This document shows, piece by piece, positions 1 to 9,022 of a stretch of DNA of 30,742 nucleotides (positions within the stretch are counted from its first letter, which is position 1; every line of letters begins with the position of its first letter). Position numbers and translations under genes: made by a program. The DNA comes from Chrysochromulina parva. Lineage: Eukaryota; Haptophyta; Prymnesiales; Chrysochromulinaceae. The notes beneath the pieces are model-generated. The model saw only the letters and a list, made by a program, of their open reading frames with translations. It had not been told where the DNA came from and made no database searches. The stretch lies in contig PJAB01000284.1 in the NCBI GenBank assembly GCA_002887195.1, positions 1 to 30,742 on the forward strand, read 5' to 3'.

Positions 1-774
1 AGCACCTCCCTGAGAAAAGGCTATAGCCAAGTCTTGGGCCCCATCCGCGCTAACCACGGCTTATGGATTTCAAACGACGGTTTTTCGTCCATTTTCGCTC
101 ACTTTACCGCTCAGGCGGCCTATGTGATGACCATACACGCAAAGGGGGCTATCTGACTCCCATGCCCAACTCAACGCTCATCGCTCAGCTACGCCTCGCT
201 GACAGCCTGCGTGTGCCAGTGCTCTATGAGCATCGCTCCTGGCTGGGCCGTAAGGTTTACACTACCTCAGCCCCGCCCAGACGCCGTTCCCTAGCATGAA
301 GGAGAACGGAAGTGGGGACCGTCGACCGTGTTTGCGGGGCGGCTGTGAGCGGAGGGAGTGGGGTGTATTAGCAAAATCTATGTTCTGCCGAGGACCATGC
401 CGCGATGCGGATCGGTCGGTGGGTAATCTGTAAATTAGCGTAGTAGGTAGCGAGATATCCAAACACCTTCGTTATTGCGGATAATTTGGACGAGCCGCTT
501 CATTCTCGGCGCGGCACCGCGCGCGCCATCCGCCATCCGGGGAACCACTCGTCCAACGTGCGAGCGCCGACCCATCAAATCCGATCACTGTCACGTATGC
601 ACATGGGCCGCTCCCGCACGCCGTATCGCGAGCACAATATGCGTGCCACCACCGAACACTCCATGCTGGTGCTCCATGCTGGTGCTGGTCCGGTGGCCAA
701 GCTCTTCCCTCTCTCTCGCCCCCGGCCACTACTCGAGGCCACTCCCACCCCATGCACGCCAGAGATACGTCGCG
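1..774. other. Gene-free flank, nothing recognised
   Basis: No reading frame here shows a recognisable domain or protein-like composition. Short open frames exist on both strands, but they overlap each other and read as arginine-rich translations of GC-rich DNA. The right part lies downstream of the leucyl-tRNA synthetase stop codon on the minus strand and may include its 3' untranslated region. The leftmost bases could belong to a neighbour outside the window. Confidence 0.4.
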
Positions 775-917
775 CATCCTGCCGGCGAGCCATATGTATG
801 ATGAGAGGCTCGTCATCCTGCCGGCGAGCCATATGTATGATGAGAGGTTCGTCATCCTGCCAGCGAGCCATATGTATGATGAGAGGTTCGTCATCCTGCC
901 AGCGAGCCATATGCATG
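775..917. repeat. 39-bp tandem repeat, about 3.7 copies
   Basis: Units begin at 775, 814, 853 and 892, each starting with CATCCTGCC and containing CATATGTATGATGAGAGG. The unit is 39 bp, a multiple of three, so all overlapping frames stay open and give artefactual repetitive ORFs. It lies just downstream of the leucyl-tRNA synthetase stop on the minus strand. Copies differ at only a few positions, so the array is young. Confidence 0.95.
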
Positions 918-952
918 CTGTCGCATGGCTCGCGTCGGTGCGAGTCGCCACT

Positions 953-3900
953 TCAAGCGGCTGCAGGCGGAGCTTCAGGAGGCGGCGGGATGGGCGCCGC
1001 GCTGGACACCTCGGGGCGTGTCGTTTCAGATGAGAAGAAGAAGAAGGCCGTCGGCTTGCCTGGCACGGCCATCGCAAACGTGTCCGGCTGCGGCATGGGC
1101 TGCGACGGGTCAGCGAACAGGTGCACCGCCGACAGGCCGACGGACGCGCAGAGGTACGCCGTGTTCTCGGCGAGCACGGCAAGCTCATCGAAGGGCATTG
1201 AGAGAGCGAACGCGGCAGCGCCCTTGGGCACGATCTCGGGGTTTTTGGGATCTCCCTGCGCTTCGGCTCGCACCATGGCCGCGAACTGGGGCACCTGCTT
1301 GCCCTTGTTGAACGAGTTGAGCTCCTCGTGCTTTGGGATGATCTCCTTCATCACCTTCTCGTCCACCGTGTTCGTGCTCGCGTCGTAGTGGGCGCGAAGC
1401 AGCTCGAGAACGATCTCCTTCCATCTCGGGAACGCCTTGGCAACGTACAGGCTCACCTAGTTGGCCAAAGGAGGGTGGCAATGAGTGGGCATCAGTGGCA
1501 ACGAGTGGCCCAGTGGCAATGAGTGGTCATCAGTGGCCACGAGAGGGTCATCAGTGGCAACGAGTGATCATCAGCGGCCACGAGAGGGTCATCAGTGGCA
1601 ACGAGTGATCATCAGCGGCCATGGTCATCAGTGGCAATGAGTGATCATCAGTGGCCATGGTCATCAGTGTCATCAGTGGCAACGAGTGATCATCAGCGGC
1701 CATGGTCATCAGTGGCAATGAGTGATCATCAGTGGCCATGGTCATCAGTGTCATCAGTGGCAATGAGTGATCATCAGCGGGTCACCTGGTTGGGCTTCTC
1801 GGCCGCCTCAGGCGCTGCGCCTCCCTTGCCTCCCTTTTTAGGCTGCGTGCTCTTGACGAGACTGGCCGAAAGCGTGTGGGCCACTTCGAAGAGGTACTCA
1901 CCCGCGCGTGTGATCGCCGGGTCCTCGGGCACCGCGGGCACGGGCCACTTGGCATGCACGCACAGCCCCTCCTTGCCGAGGAACTCCCAAATCGCCTCCG
2001 ACCAGTGCGGCGTGATGGGGTTCATCATCAGCGCCTGCCACTCCGCCCATTGACGCACGAGCTCCTCGGAAGCGCCCACGTGGCTCGTGCCTGCGCGGTA
2101 ACGGTCGCGCGCCTCCTGCATCAGGTAGAAGGAGGTCTTGAGTGCCTCCTTGAAGCGCATGGCGTCGTACGCCTTCGCCGCCGCCGCCGCGATCACGGTC
2201 ATCTCGTTTGCAAACCACCCATCGAGCCACACGGCAGGTGCTCCGGGCGGGCGAAGCGCCGAGACCGCCTTGGAAGCCGCCGCCTTCCCCTGGTTGCGGT
2301 TGAGCGTATCGGTGATCCACTCAAACTCGGTAGTCAGCGCGAGGATTGCCTGGTTGACCACCTTGCGATCGTAATTGGCGTTCAGGATGCCGTCGCCCGC
2401 GTCGGCACACGTGAAGCGCGTTGCATCGGCGCCCCAGAGGGTGTTTGCGTCCTCGACGGTGATGAAATTGCCCTTGGACTTGGACATCTTCTCACCGTCC
2501 ACTTGCACCAAGCCACAGCAGTAGAAGCCTCGCGGCCACATGTCTGCGTTGTCCTTCCAGATCGCCGCGTGGTTGTACAGCGACATCGTGAGGTGGTTCG
2601 GGATCAGGTCGCGCCCCGACACGCGCAGGTCCATCGGGTACCAGAACTCAACCTCCCGCCGCATCTGCTTCATCGTCGCCATGTCCACCTGATTGATCGC
2701 ATTCACGGCCTCAGTCAGGGTTCGTCAGGGTTCGTCAGGGTTCGTCTGGGTTCGTCTGGGTTCATCAGCGCGAGCACCTTATTGATCGCATTCACGGCCT
2801 CATAGTCGCCCATCTTGCCCAACATGATCGCGTCCCAAAAATGGTTCGTGCACTGCTCCGGCTTGATGCCCGACGGTCCGACGGTGCGACCGTCGATGAC
2901 GCCGCCTTGCAGGAAGTGGGCCACCAGGTAGTACGCCATGTAGATCGTCGAGTCGGAGAGCGACTCGACGAGGAACTGCAATCAGAATTCACTCAGCATG
3001 CACTCAGCATGCACTCAACATGCACTTAGCATGCACTCGGCATGCACTCGACATGCATGCACTCATCATGCACTCAGACCGCCATCAGCATGCCATCAGC
3101 ATGCCATCAGAGGCACCCACCTCCTCGTCCCACGGGATGCGCGTGCCGTCCATCAGAGGCAATCAGAGGCAATCATGAGGCTATGAACGAGACCCACCTG
3201 TTCGTCCCACGGGATGCGCGTGCCCAGCCCGAAGGATCGCGAGCAAGCCCAGTCCGAGAGCCACGCGAGTGCGTCGCGGAAGGCCTTCGCCACCTGCGGG
3301 TTGAAGCACTCGAGGCTCTCGAGGTGTTTCCCCACAGCGGCCTGCCACTCGTGCGCGCCATACTTGAGGTACCACTGGTCAACCAGCGCGACGACGCACT
3401 CGACGTCGGGCGTCGAGCGTGGCGTGACAAGCCCCTCGGGCTCAAGGTACGTGAATGCCTGGCCCGAGGCGCACAGGGCTGCCTTACACTTGGGCTTGGC
3501 ATCCTGCACGCTCAGGCCAGCGAACTCGCCGGAGACCATCGTGCCCTTGTAGAAGCCTGCGTTGTACACGACCTCGTGCGCGAGGTGCAGATTGTCCACG
3601 TCCTTCTGTGACGAAACCTTGAGCTGCTCGCACATGAACTCGGCCGCGCGCCGTGTGGTGGTCTCGGGGATCTTGACCTTGCCTTCCTTGAGCTCCTTGG
3701 CGTCGATGGTGCACTCCATCACCTCGATGAGCTCATACGGCTCGACCCATTCGGCCTGCATGCACATGAGAGTGGCAATGAGTGGCCATCAGAGGCAGTG
3801 AGTGGCCATCAGAGGCAGTGAGTGGCCATCAGAGGCAATGAGTGGCCATCAGAGGCAGTGAGTGGCCATCAGTGGGCCTTCAGAGAGGGCACCCCGTGCC

Positions 3901-5762
3901 TCCGGTTGCTCACGCACCTGGACGCCGTAAAACTCCCGCTTCTTCGGGTTCTTGAGGTCCATGAAGGCCGCGTAATCATCGGGCGAGTCGGAGGGCACCG
4001 AGGTCACAATCGCTGTCCCTTTGGTCATCGAGATCGTCGTGAGCGGCAGCATGTACACGTGCTCGTACGGCGTGAGAGGCGCCTTGCACTTGGCCCCGAT
4101 CAGCTGGGAACCCTTGATGCTCATTAGCTGCTTGGGGGACGCGAGCACATTCTTCTCGAAAATGTCCTGGAACCCCATGTTGCGCGCCGCGCGCGGCGCG
4201 CAGATGTACACCTCGTCGGGCCCTGCGGCGAACGCGCCGTAGTCTCCCTCGGGGAGGATCCACACATTTGTCTGCCCACACCTGCGGGGAGCGAGAGGTG
4301 GGGGCGCCGTGCTGAGCTCTTGCATGCAGGGCAGCTCTGCGGTCCACATTCGGCTGCCCGCACATCGTCTCCGGACGAAGCGAGGGCCCTGACGAGGGAG
4401 GCACTCAGGGGCGTCCTCAGAGGTCCTCAGAGGTCATCAGAGGCTGCCCGCACATCGTCTCCGGACGGAGGGTCGCGGCCAAGCAGTAGATCTTCTTGTC
4501 TTTGAGAGGCGAGTCCGCAAGCACCGCGGGGAGCGGCTCGAGCAAGAGGATCTTGAGCGCCACGTACTCCTGGTGGCCGACGCCCTCGCCCTTGTCACGA
4601 TCGTGGTCCATGCACGGCTGCGCGTCCGCTTCGGAGAAGATGGAGGGCCGCTTGCCGAACGCGATGAAGTCGCCCTGCTTCAGTTGATAGAACTGCCAGC
4701 GCACGAGACGATTGGCTGATGAGGGAGGCAATCAACTGATGAGGGAGGCAATCATCATCGCACCTGCCAGCGCACGAACGAGTCGTAGTACGGGTTGTAG
4801 TCGGTCGTCAAAAAGGCGCGCCGCCAGTCCACCCCCACGCCAAGCTTGAGCAGGTCCGTCTTGCCCAGGGGCGGAAACACTTTGAGCCAATGCACCGGGT
4901 CGACAAAGGCGACGGCCTCCTCTGGCGAGAAGCCCATCGAGATTAAGATATCCCATTGCGTCATCATCCCCCCTGTCTTGGCCTGCACCTTGGCCGCGGG
5001 CTTCTTGGCCGGAGCGCCGCCGCCGCCGCCGCCCTTCTTGTCGTCTTTGCTCGCGTCCTTCTTCGACGCGAGCAGCGCGAGCGGGTGCTTGCCGTCTGCG
5101 GACTTTTCAAGCTTGCGACCAGGCACACCAGGGAGGCCGTCCACGATCGTGACGACCTGGAAGCCGTACTGCGAGCCGACCGTGAGCCCTTCGACCGTAT
5201 GGCTGAACTGCGCGCCCGGCTCCGCGCCCGTCGCATCCACCTTCGCCTTCTCGACGTACTCGCCGCTCACGCCTTCGCGCACGAGGATGGCGAAGCCGGT
5301 GAGCGGCTTTCCGCCGGTCGATGTGGGCGCCTTCCAGCCGATGGTGATCGCGCTGTTGTCCGGGTCGCTCTCGACCACCTCGGGCGGCGACGCCGGGAAG
5401 TTGGGCAGCGGCTGGCCGTACGCATCGTACTCCTTCTTCAGCTTGAACGCGGCCGCCTGGATGGGCATGCCTGTGCAGTGGAACGCGAATGGGAAGAGCG
5501 CCTTCTTGCCGAGCATGCGCTGGTACGCGGCGGCGAACTCGGCCTTGGTGAGCGAGAACGCGTGACCCAGGTGCAGCTTGCCGTTCATGTAAGGATACGG
5601 GAAGGTGACCATGAACTTGCCGCCGTCCCACGTGCCGGCGGGCGCGTCGACCTCAAAGGCCTTGCTGGCCTCCCACTTGGCCTGAACCCTGGTCTGCATC
5701 TCGAGCAGCTGGTCGCGTCGCGCCGTCCCCTTGGGCGCCTCTGCGGGTGCTGGAGCCGGCAT
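953..5762 (-). CDS. LARS1: Cytosolic leucyl-tRNA synthetase, seven exons, with inserted FN3 domain
   Basis: Charges tRNA-Leu with leucine in the cytosol. Exons on the minus strand, in order: 5762-4764, 4692-4454, 4281-3918, 3755-3198, 2975-2778, 2688-1786 and 1456-953. All junctions are GT-AG and phases agree, giving about 1254 residues against about 1176 in the human enzyme. The class I HLGH signature is at residues 64-67, the editing region carries [11 protein letters not shown], and KMSKS is at 853-857. Residues about 124-213 form a clear fibronectin type III domain (W143, then [13 protein letters not shown]), followed by a Lys/Gly-rich linker. The usual enzyme has only a short charged loop there. 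The C-terminus is about 50 residues shorter than in animals and ends in a Pro/Ala tail. The minisatellite introns are described separately. Expression as one mRNA is inferred from homology, not observed. Confidence 0.96.
1457..1785 (-). repeat. LeuRS intron 6, minisatellite intron
   Basis: A 329-bp intron made almost wholly of variants of ATCAGTGGCAATGAGTG and GATCATCAGTGGCC. The splice-junction sequence is duplicated: 1779-1795 at the donor and 1450-1466 at the acceptor match at 14 of 17 positions, with an offset equal to the intron length. Confidence 0.9.
2689..2777 (-). repeat. LeuRS intron 5, flanked by 28-bp direct repeat
   Basis: An 89-bp intron. Positions 2686-2713 and 2775-2802 are a direct repeat matching at 27 of 28 bases with an 89-bp offset, so the same coding stretch (EAVNAIN) sits at both ends. 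Between the copies is an array of CAGGGTTCGT units, which in the sense strand reads CCTGACGAAC and so repeats CTGAC every 10 bp. Confidence 0.95.
2976..3197 (-). repeat. LeuRS intron 4, repeats plus copied exon end
   Basis: A 222-bp intron of CACTCAGCATG and CCATCAGCATG type repeats. It contains a second copy of the end of exon 4 and its donor: 3115-3147 and 3192-3224 match at 31 of 33 bases with a 77-bp offset. The internal copy keeps a usable-looking GAG/GTGGGT donor. Using it would shift the frame, because 77 is not a multiple of three. Confidence 0.93.
3756..3917 (-). repeat. LeuRS intron 3, 20-bp minisatellite
   Basis: A 162-bp intron with about five copies of AGTGGCCATCAGAGGCAGTG near 3772-3873. 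In the sense direction the units read CTGATGGCCAC and TCATTGCCT. I see no long duplication of the flanking exons here, unlike most other introns of this gene. Confidence 0.93.
4282..4453 (-). repeat. LeuRS intron 2, with duplicate donor region
   Basis: A 172-bp intron. Positions 4442-4467 (exon 2 end and donor) recur perfectly at 4352-4377, with a 90-bp offset. Read onward in the sense direction, the internal copy encodes [12 protein letters not shown], mimicking the spliced product [12 protein letters not shown]. Using the internal donor would keep phase but include an in-frame TGA. Between the copies are CTCTGAGGAC units. Confidence 0.92.
4693..4763 (-). repeat. LeuRS intron 1, flanked by 14-bp direct repeat
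   Basis: A 71-bp intron. The 14-mer CTGCCAGCGCACGA occurs at 4693-4706 inside the intron's 3' end and at 4764-4777 in exon 1, with an offset of exactly 71. Both copies encode VRWQ. The interior holds two TGATGAGGGAGGCAATCA-type units. Confidence 0.95.
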
Positions 5763-6136
5763 CTCTTTGCTACCTGTCGGTCTGCTGTCTAACTCGTGAC
5801 GCCTGCGACGACGGCGCCGTCGGTCGAGGCCTCCGAGCTCAGCCGCGTGGACCGAGAACGCGCATCAGGTGTGAAGATCATTAAGTCAGGTGTTAAGATG
5901 GATTTCGGTTCACCAGCACGACCCTACAGCTGGCATTTAGCCCCGGAACGGATCAGGCGACACTCCGTCACTCGAACCTCTGACCATGTTCTTGAGGTCC
6001 GGATATTGTGACAAGTGTGACAAGTGTGTTGAGGAACAGCAGCACTATCCGGATACCCATTAGGATCGTGAGACATGACTTGATTTGTCGACTCTTCACT
6101 TTAGCCGTTGGGGACACAGGCGGGTGTTTCTTGTGA
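5763..6136. promoter_or_regulatory. Divergent intergenic region, LeuRS / PDZ-like gene
   Basis: 374 bp separates two divergently read genes, so both promoters should lie here. No TATA box is evident. Two imperfect copies of a TCAGGTGTNAAGAT motif occur near 5868-5900, and TGTGACAAG is repeated near 6008-6026. No open frame resembles a protein. Confidence 0.4.
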
Positions 6137-7220
6137 ATGGCACAAATGCTGAGCCACAAAAGCGGAGAACAGCGCGAGCCCGGCCCTATTCTATGGGCCA
6201 CCATGAGGGCGGAAGCTGAGGAGGCAGAGGAAGCGCGCCTTAAAGCGGCGCGACCATCGGATGCGGCTCCCATCATTGCTGCCATGCTTGCAGAGGCAGA
6301 GGCGGCGGGCCCGGATTCGGATTCGGAGTGGCCCTCGAAGTCTCTGGCCTCCACGCCTGGGATCAAAGGCATGGCCGGTTGGCGAAGCGCACGTGACGGT
6401 GCTCGCTCTTTGCTTGCCGCCGCTCGCGGTGGTATTGATGCTGGCGCGCCCTCTGCAAAAGACATGCTGAAGAAGACATTCCAGGACGTGGTGGCTTCGC
6501 GGCCTCGCCGCGCTGGCGACGATTCGCGTGCCGCCTCCCGACCGCCACTGCCGCCGCCCGAGCCCGTCGACGTTCGTAGCGCTGCCCAAGGCCTCGGAAT
6601 CGACATCAGCGCCAACAACGAGGTGCTCGGCCTCGTGCCAGGCGGGCAGGCGGAGGCCGACGGAGTCCAATTGTTTTTGGGCGACAAGGTGGTCGGGATC
6701 GACGGGCAGCTGCTGGGCACGCGTCGGCTTCGGGAGGTGATACAGCTCGAGGCCCACTGATTGCGTCTGATCGCGTCTGATCGCGTCTGATCGCGTCCCT
6801 CAACAGGTGATGCAGCCCGGAAAGCCGCGCTACACGCTGCTGATCCGGCGCATCGAAGCCGTCAATGCTGCCCGCGCCGCCCACGAGGCCGCCGCGCAGC
6901 TCGCCGCGCAGCGTCCTTCAGCTCGCCGCAGCCCATTTGCTGCCGCGAACGAGTCCCTCGATGCGGCCCTCGTGAACGCCATGCTCGGCCCGCCGCTTAC
7001 CGGTTCGGACCAAGCGACGGTCGTTACTGGGCTACCGCCCTTGCTGCCGAGCTTTGTGGTGCCGCTGTGCGAGGACTACGGCTATGCTGCGTGGCCGGCG
7101 CCGACGGAGCCGTCCGCGGCACCGATACCCACACCGAGCTCGAAGGGGCGCGTGCGGGTTCGTCCCAATGCCGCAGCGCAATCCCTATCCTACTCGGCTT
7201 GGGGGGTGACGAGCGTCTGA
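6137..7220 (+). CDS. PDZ-like domain protein, two exons
   Basis: Exons 6137-6736 and 6807-7220, joined in phase 0, give about 337 residues. Residues about 153-215 form a PDZ-like module: LGIDI, then VLGLVPGGQAEADGVQLFLGD, continuing across the junction into REVMQPGKPRYTLLIRR, as expected for the last PDZ strand. That continuity supports the splice. The N-terminal 150 residues are Ala/Glu-rich, probably partly helical, with a Pro-rich stretch. The C-terminal 120 residues have no recognised domain. PDZ modules bind C-terminal peptides, but the partner is unknown. The protein has no obvious signal peptide or membrane segment. The first ATG was used because no better-supported start is visible. 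Confidence 0.6.
6737..6806 (+). repeat. Minisatellite intron of the PDZ-like gene
   Basis: A 70-bp intron with about four CTGATCGCGT units of 10 bp at 6766-6798. Sequence after the donor (GTGATACAGCTCG) resembles sequence after the acceptor (GTGATGCAGCCCG), 11 of 13 identical, so the junction codons V-x-Q are present twice. Confidence 0.85.
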
Positions 7221-7465
7221 CTCCCAGTGCCAGTCCGTGAGTCATGTAGCTCTCCCAGAGGGTGGCGCAAGGCAGGCGCGGGCGGCGCCCGTCATGTGTG
7301 TTAACTCGCCGAAATGATTCTCCGTCGCACCCATCACCTCTTTTTTCGCATGAGAATCACCTCCACGACGGGGTGGCGGGTGCTCCCCGCCCCCGCCACG
7401 CGTTCCTCGATACGAGCCGTGCCGGGGCGCTACCGCTGGCGTGTGGCGACGGGGGTTTTCGACAA

Positions 7466-9022
7466 CTAACTATCCGCTGCCCACGGGCACAGAGCGGCCA
7501 GGTGCTCGTCGAGACAGATGGACTGATCGGCCTCCGGTCCTCGCATTTCGATCTCAGTGGCGGCGGCGGCAGCTTGCCGTTGGTCGTCATTTGCACCCGC
7601 CTCCTCCTCCTGCTCCTCGCCATCCTCGCCCTCATCCTCTTCCTCGCCTTCCTCCTCCTCGCCTTCCTCCTCCTCGCCCCCCTCCTCGTCGCCCTCCTCC
7701 ATTTCATCCTCGGCTGCTACAACCGCAGCCGCTGCTGCGCCATCGACGGCCACCCCCAGCTCGTACTGATCCGCGTCGAATGCTTCCGCCCCGTAAGCCC
7801 ATGGTGCCCAAGTCTCATGGGCCGCTGTAGCCGCCGCCGCTGTAGCAGCCGTCGCTGTAGCCGCCGCCGCTGTAGCCGCCGCCGGCTGCGCGCCCACCGG
7901 CGCCCAAGGACTAAGACAGTGTTCCGCGGAAGTGGCAGGTAGACAGTGAGCTGTGGAAGTGGCAGGTGCCCTAATGCCAACGGCCCCAAGGCTTTCTGCG
8001 CCCCAACGGCCCGTCGGCGTCGCCACTGTGACACCCCTTGCAGATGTGCCTCCAGCCGCCGCTGTGGCACCCTTTGCCGTTGTGCCTCCAACCGCCACTG
8101 TGGCACCATTGGCCGTTGTGCCTCCAACCGCCGCTGTGGAATAGGTCGACGAGCTCGGCGGAGCTCGCTGTCCAAGTGCCCGAGACGGCGCGCGATGCCA
8201 CGCGTGGCTCGTCAACGGCGCGGTGGCCGACAGGCCTGCTTGCGCTGCCGCTGCCAGCCACGCCTCGGGCGGCATCGGACGGTTCCATGCTCCATGTTCC
8301 TCGGCTGTGGGAACAGGCAGGCCACGAGATCGCAGCTGAGAGCGGCGTGCGGACTCTCCTGAACGAACCCAGAGCGCGGCGGCGGCCGCTTTGGTAGTCG
8401 GCTCGGCCGGCAGCGCGCTCACGCTCACCACGCTGTCGCCCCGCAGCAGCACGTGTGCGAGGCGGCGCGAACGCCACACGCACGGGGCGCCGCCGCCGCT
8501 GCTCGCGCACGTGGCCCCTGCGTCTCCCAGGCTCAGCTCGACAAACTCCTCGCGAACGTCGCGCAGGACGAGGTTGAGGTGCGCATCATAGAGCTCGAGT
8601 CGGCCTTCCATCATCCCTCGGACCCCGTCTTCGCGGCTCACAATCACGCGGACGCGCCGCTGGCGGAGCTTGCGCAGCATGACGCTCACCCCGTCGTGGC
8701 AGTTCCTACGCCACACGTCGGCCAGCTTGGCTGGCCCGCGCGCTTTCTTGGCTTCGGGCGCTGTGCCCGCTGCTGTGGCACCCTTCTCATTCGCTGTTTT
8801 CGGCGCCAGCGCGTGCTTGCTGCCCGGGCGAAGGTGGCCCAGGTCGCCCGGATTGATTGCCGCCGCCGAGCTCTCCGGGAGCAGCCGCCGGCACTCGTTG
8901 ATGTTGTTGAGCGGTCGCACGTCTGGGCAGGGTACCGGCACGTGCTCCGCAGCGAGTGCGATACAGGGGTCGAATTTCGGTGAGAGCAGATCGAGGGCAG
9001 GGTTGACGCGGGGCTCGCTCAT
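7466..9022 (-). CDS. LSM11-like U7 snRNP Sm protein with long acidic tail
   Basis: A single 518-residue ORF. Residues about 17-49 resemble the N-terminal LSM11 motif: FDPCIAL, then P-x-P, then NNINE. Residues about 117-158 form an Sm1 motif (RRVRVIV, GVRGMMEGRLELYDAHLNLV), and residues 185-203 an Sm2 motif (AHVLLRGDSVV). A spacer separates the two halves, as in LSM11. In animals LSM11 replaces SmD2 in the U7 particle and recruits the histone pre-mRNA cleavage machinery in the nucleus. Residues 205-518 are low complexity: a 12-residue repeat, poly-Ala, and a run of almost only Glu, Asp and Gly near residues 430-475. The tail is open throughout but atypical. A divergent LSM10 or another Sm-like protein is possible. 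Confidence 0.65.
   Translation of the reverse strand: MSEPRVNPALDLLSPKFDPCIALAAEHVPVPCPDVRPLNNINECRRLLPESSAAAINPGDLGHLRPGSKHALAPKTANEKGATAAGTAPEAKKARGPAKLADVWRRNCHDGVSVMLRKLRQRRVRVIVSREDGVRGMMEGRLELYDAHLNLVLRDVREEFVELSLGDAGATCASSGGGAPCVWRSRRLAHVLLRGDSVVSVSALPAEPTTKAAAAALWVRSGESARRSQLRSRGLPVPTAEEHGAWNRPMPPEAWLAAAAQAGLSATAPLTSHAWHRAPSRALGQRAPPSSSTYSTAAVGGTTANGATVAVGGTTAKGATAAAGGTSARGVTVATPTGRWGAESLGAVGIRAPATSTAHCLPATSAEHCLSPWAPVGAQPAAATAAAATATAATAAAATAAHETWAPWAYGAEAFDADQYELGVAVDGAAAAAVVAAEDEMEEGDEEGGEEEEGEEEEGEEEDEGEDGEEQEEEAGANDDQRQAAAAATEIEMRGPEADQSICLDEHLAALCPWAADS
7620..7720 (-). repeat. Acidic-tail repeat (CCTCCTC)n
   Basis: Low-complexity CTCCTCCTCGCC-type DNA inside the LSM11-like gene. 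On the minus strand it encodes alternating runs of Glu with Gly and Asp. The skewed composition opens long frames on the plus strand as well; those are shadows. Confidence 0.85.
8035..8147 (-). repeat. 36-bp coding repeat, three copies
   Basis: Three tandem 36-bp units inside the LSM11-like reading frame encode variants of AVGGTTAKGATV. Each unit contains TTGTGCCTCCAACCGCC or a close variant on the plus strand. Unit length is a multiple of three, so the repeat changes protein length without breaking the frame. Confidence 0.85.

Noticed and set aside
472..1388. Overlapping long open frames on both strands with repeated IWLAGRMT / RAICMMRGSS peptides
   Set aside because: They are products of the 39-bp tandem repeat, whose length is a multiple of three, and overlap the real last exon of leucyl-tRNA synthetase.
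953..5762. LeuRS as a broken pseudogene, because of frame breaks
   Set aside because: All breaks coincide with GT-AG introns whose removal restores phase and conserved motifs; the catalytic signatures are intact.
4956..5792. 278-codon plus-strand frame
   Set aside because: It is antisense to LeuRS exon 1, which has clear homology; composition is Arg/Leu-rich as expected for a shadow frame.
7262..7942. 226-codon plus-strand frame with a leucine-rich stretch resembling a membrane protein
   Set aside because: The stretch is the complement of the Glu-coding tract of the LSM11-like gene.
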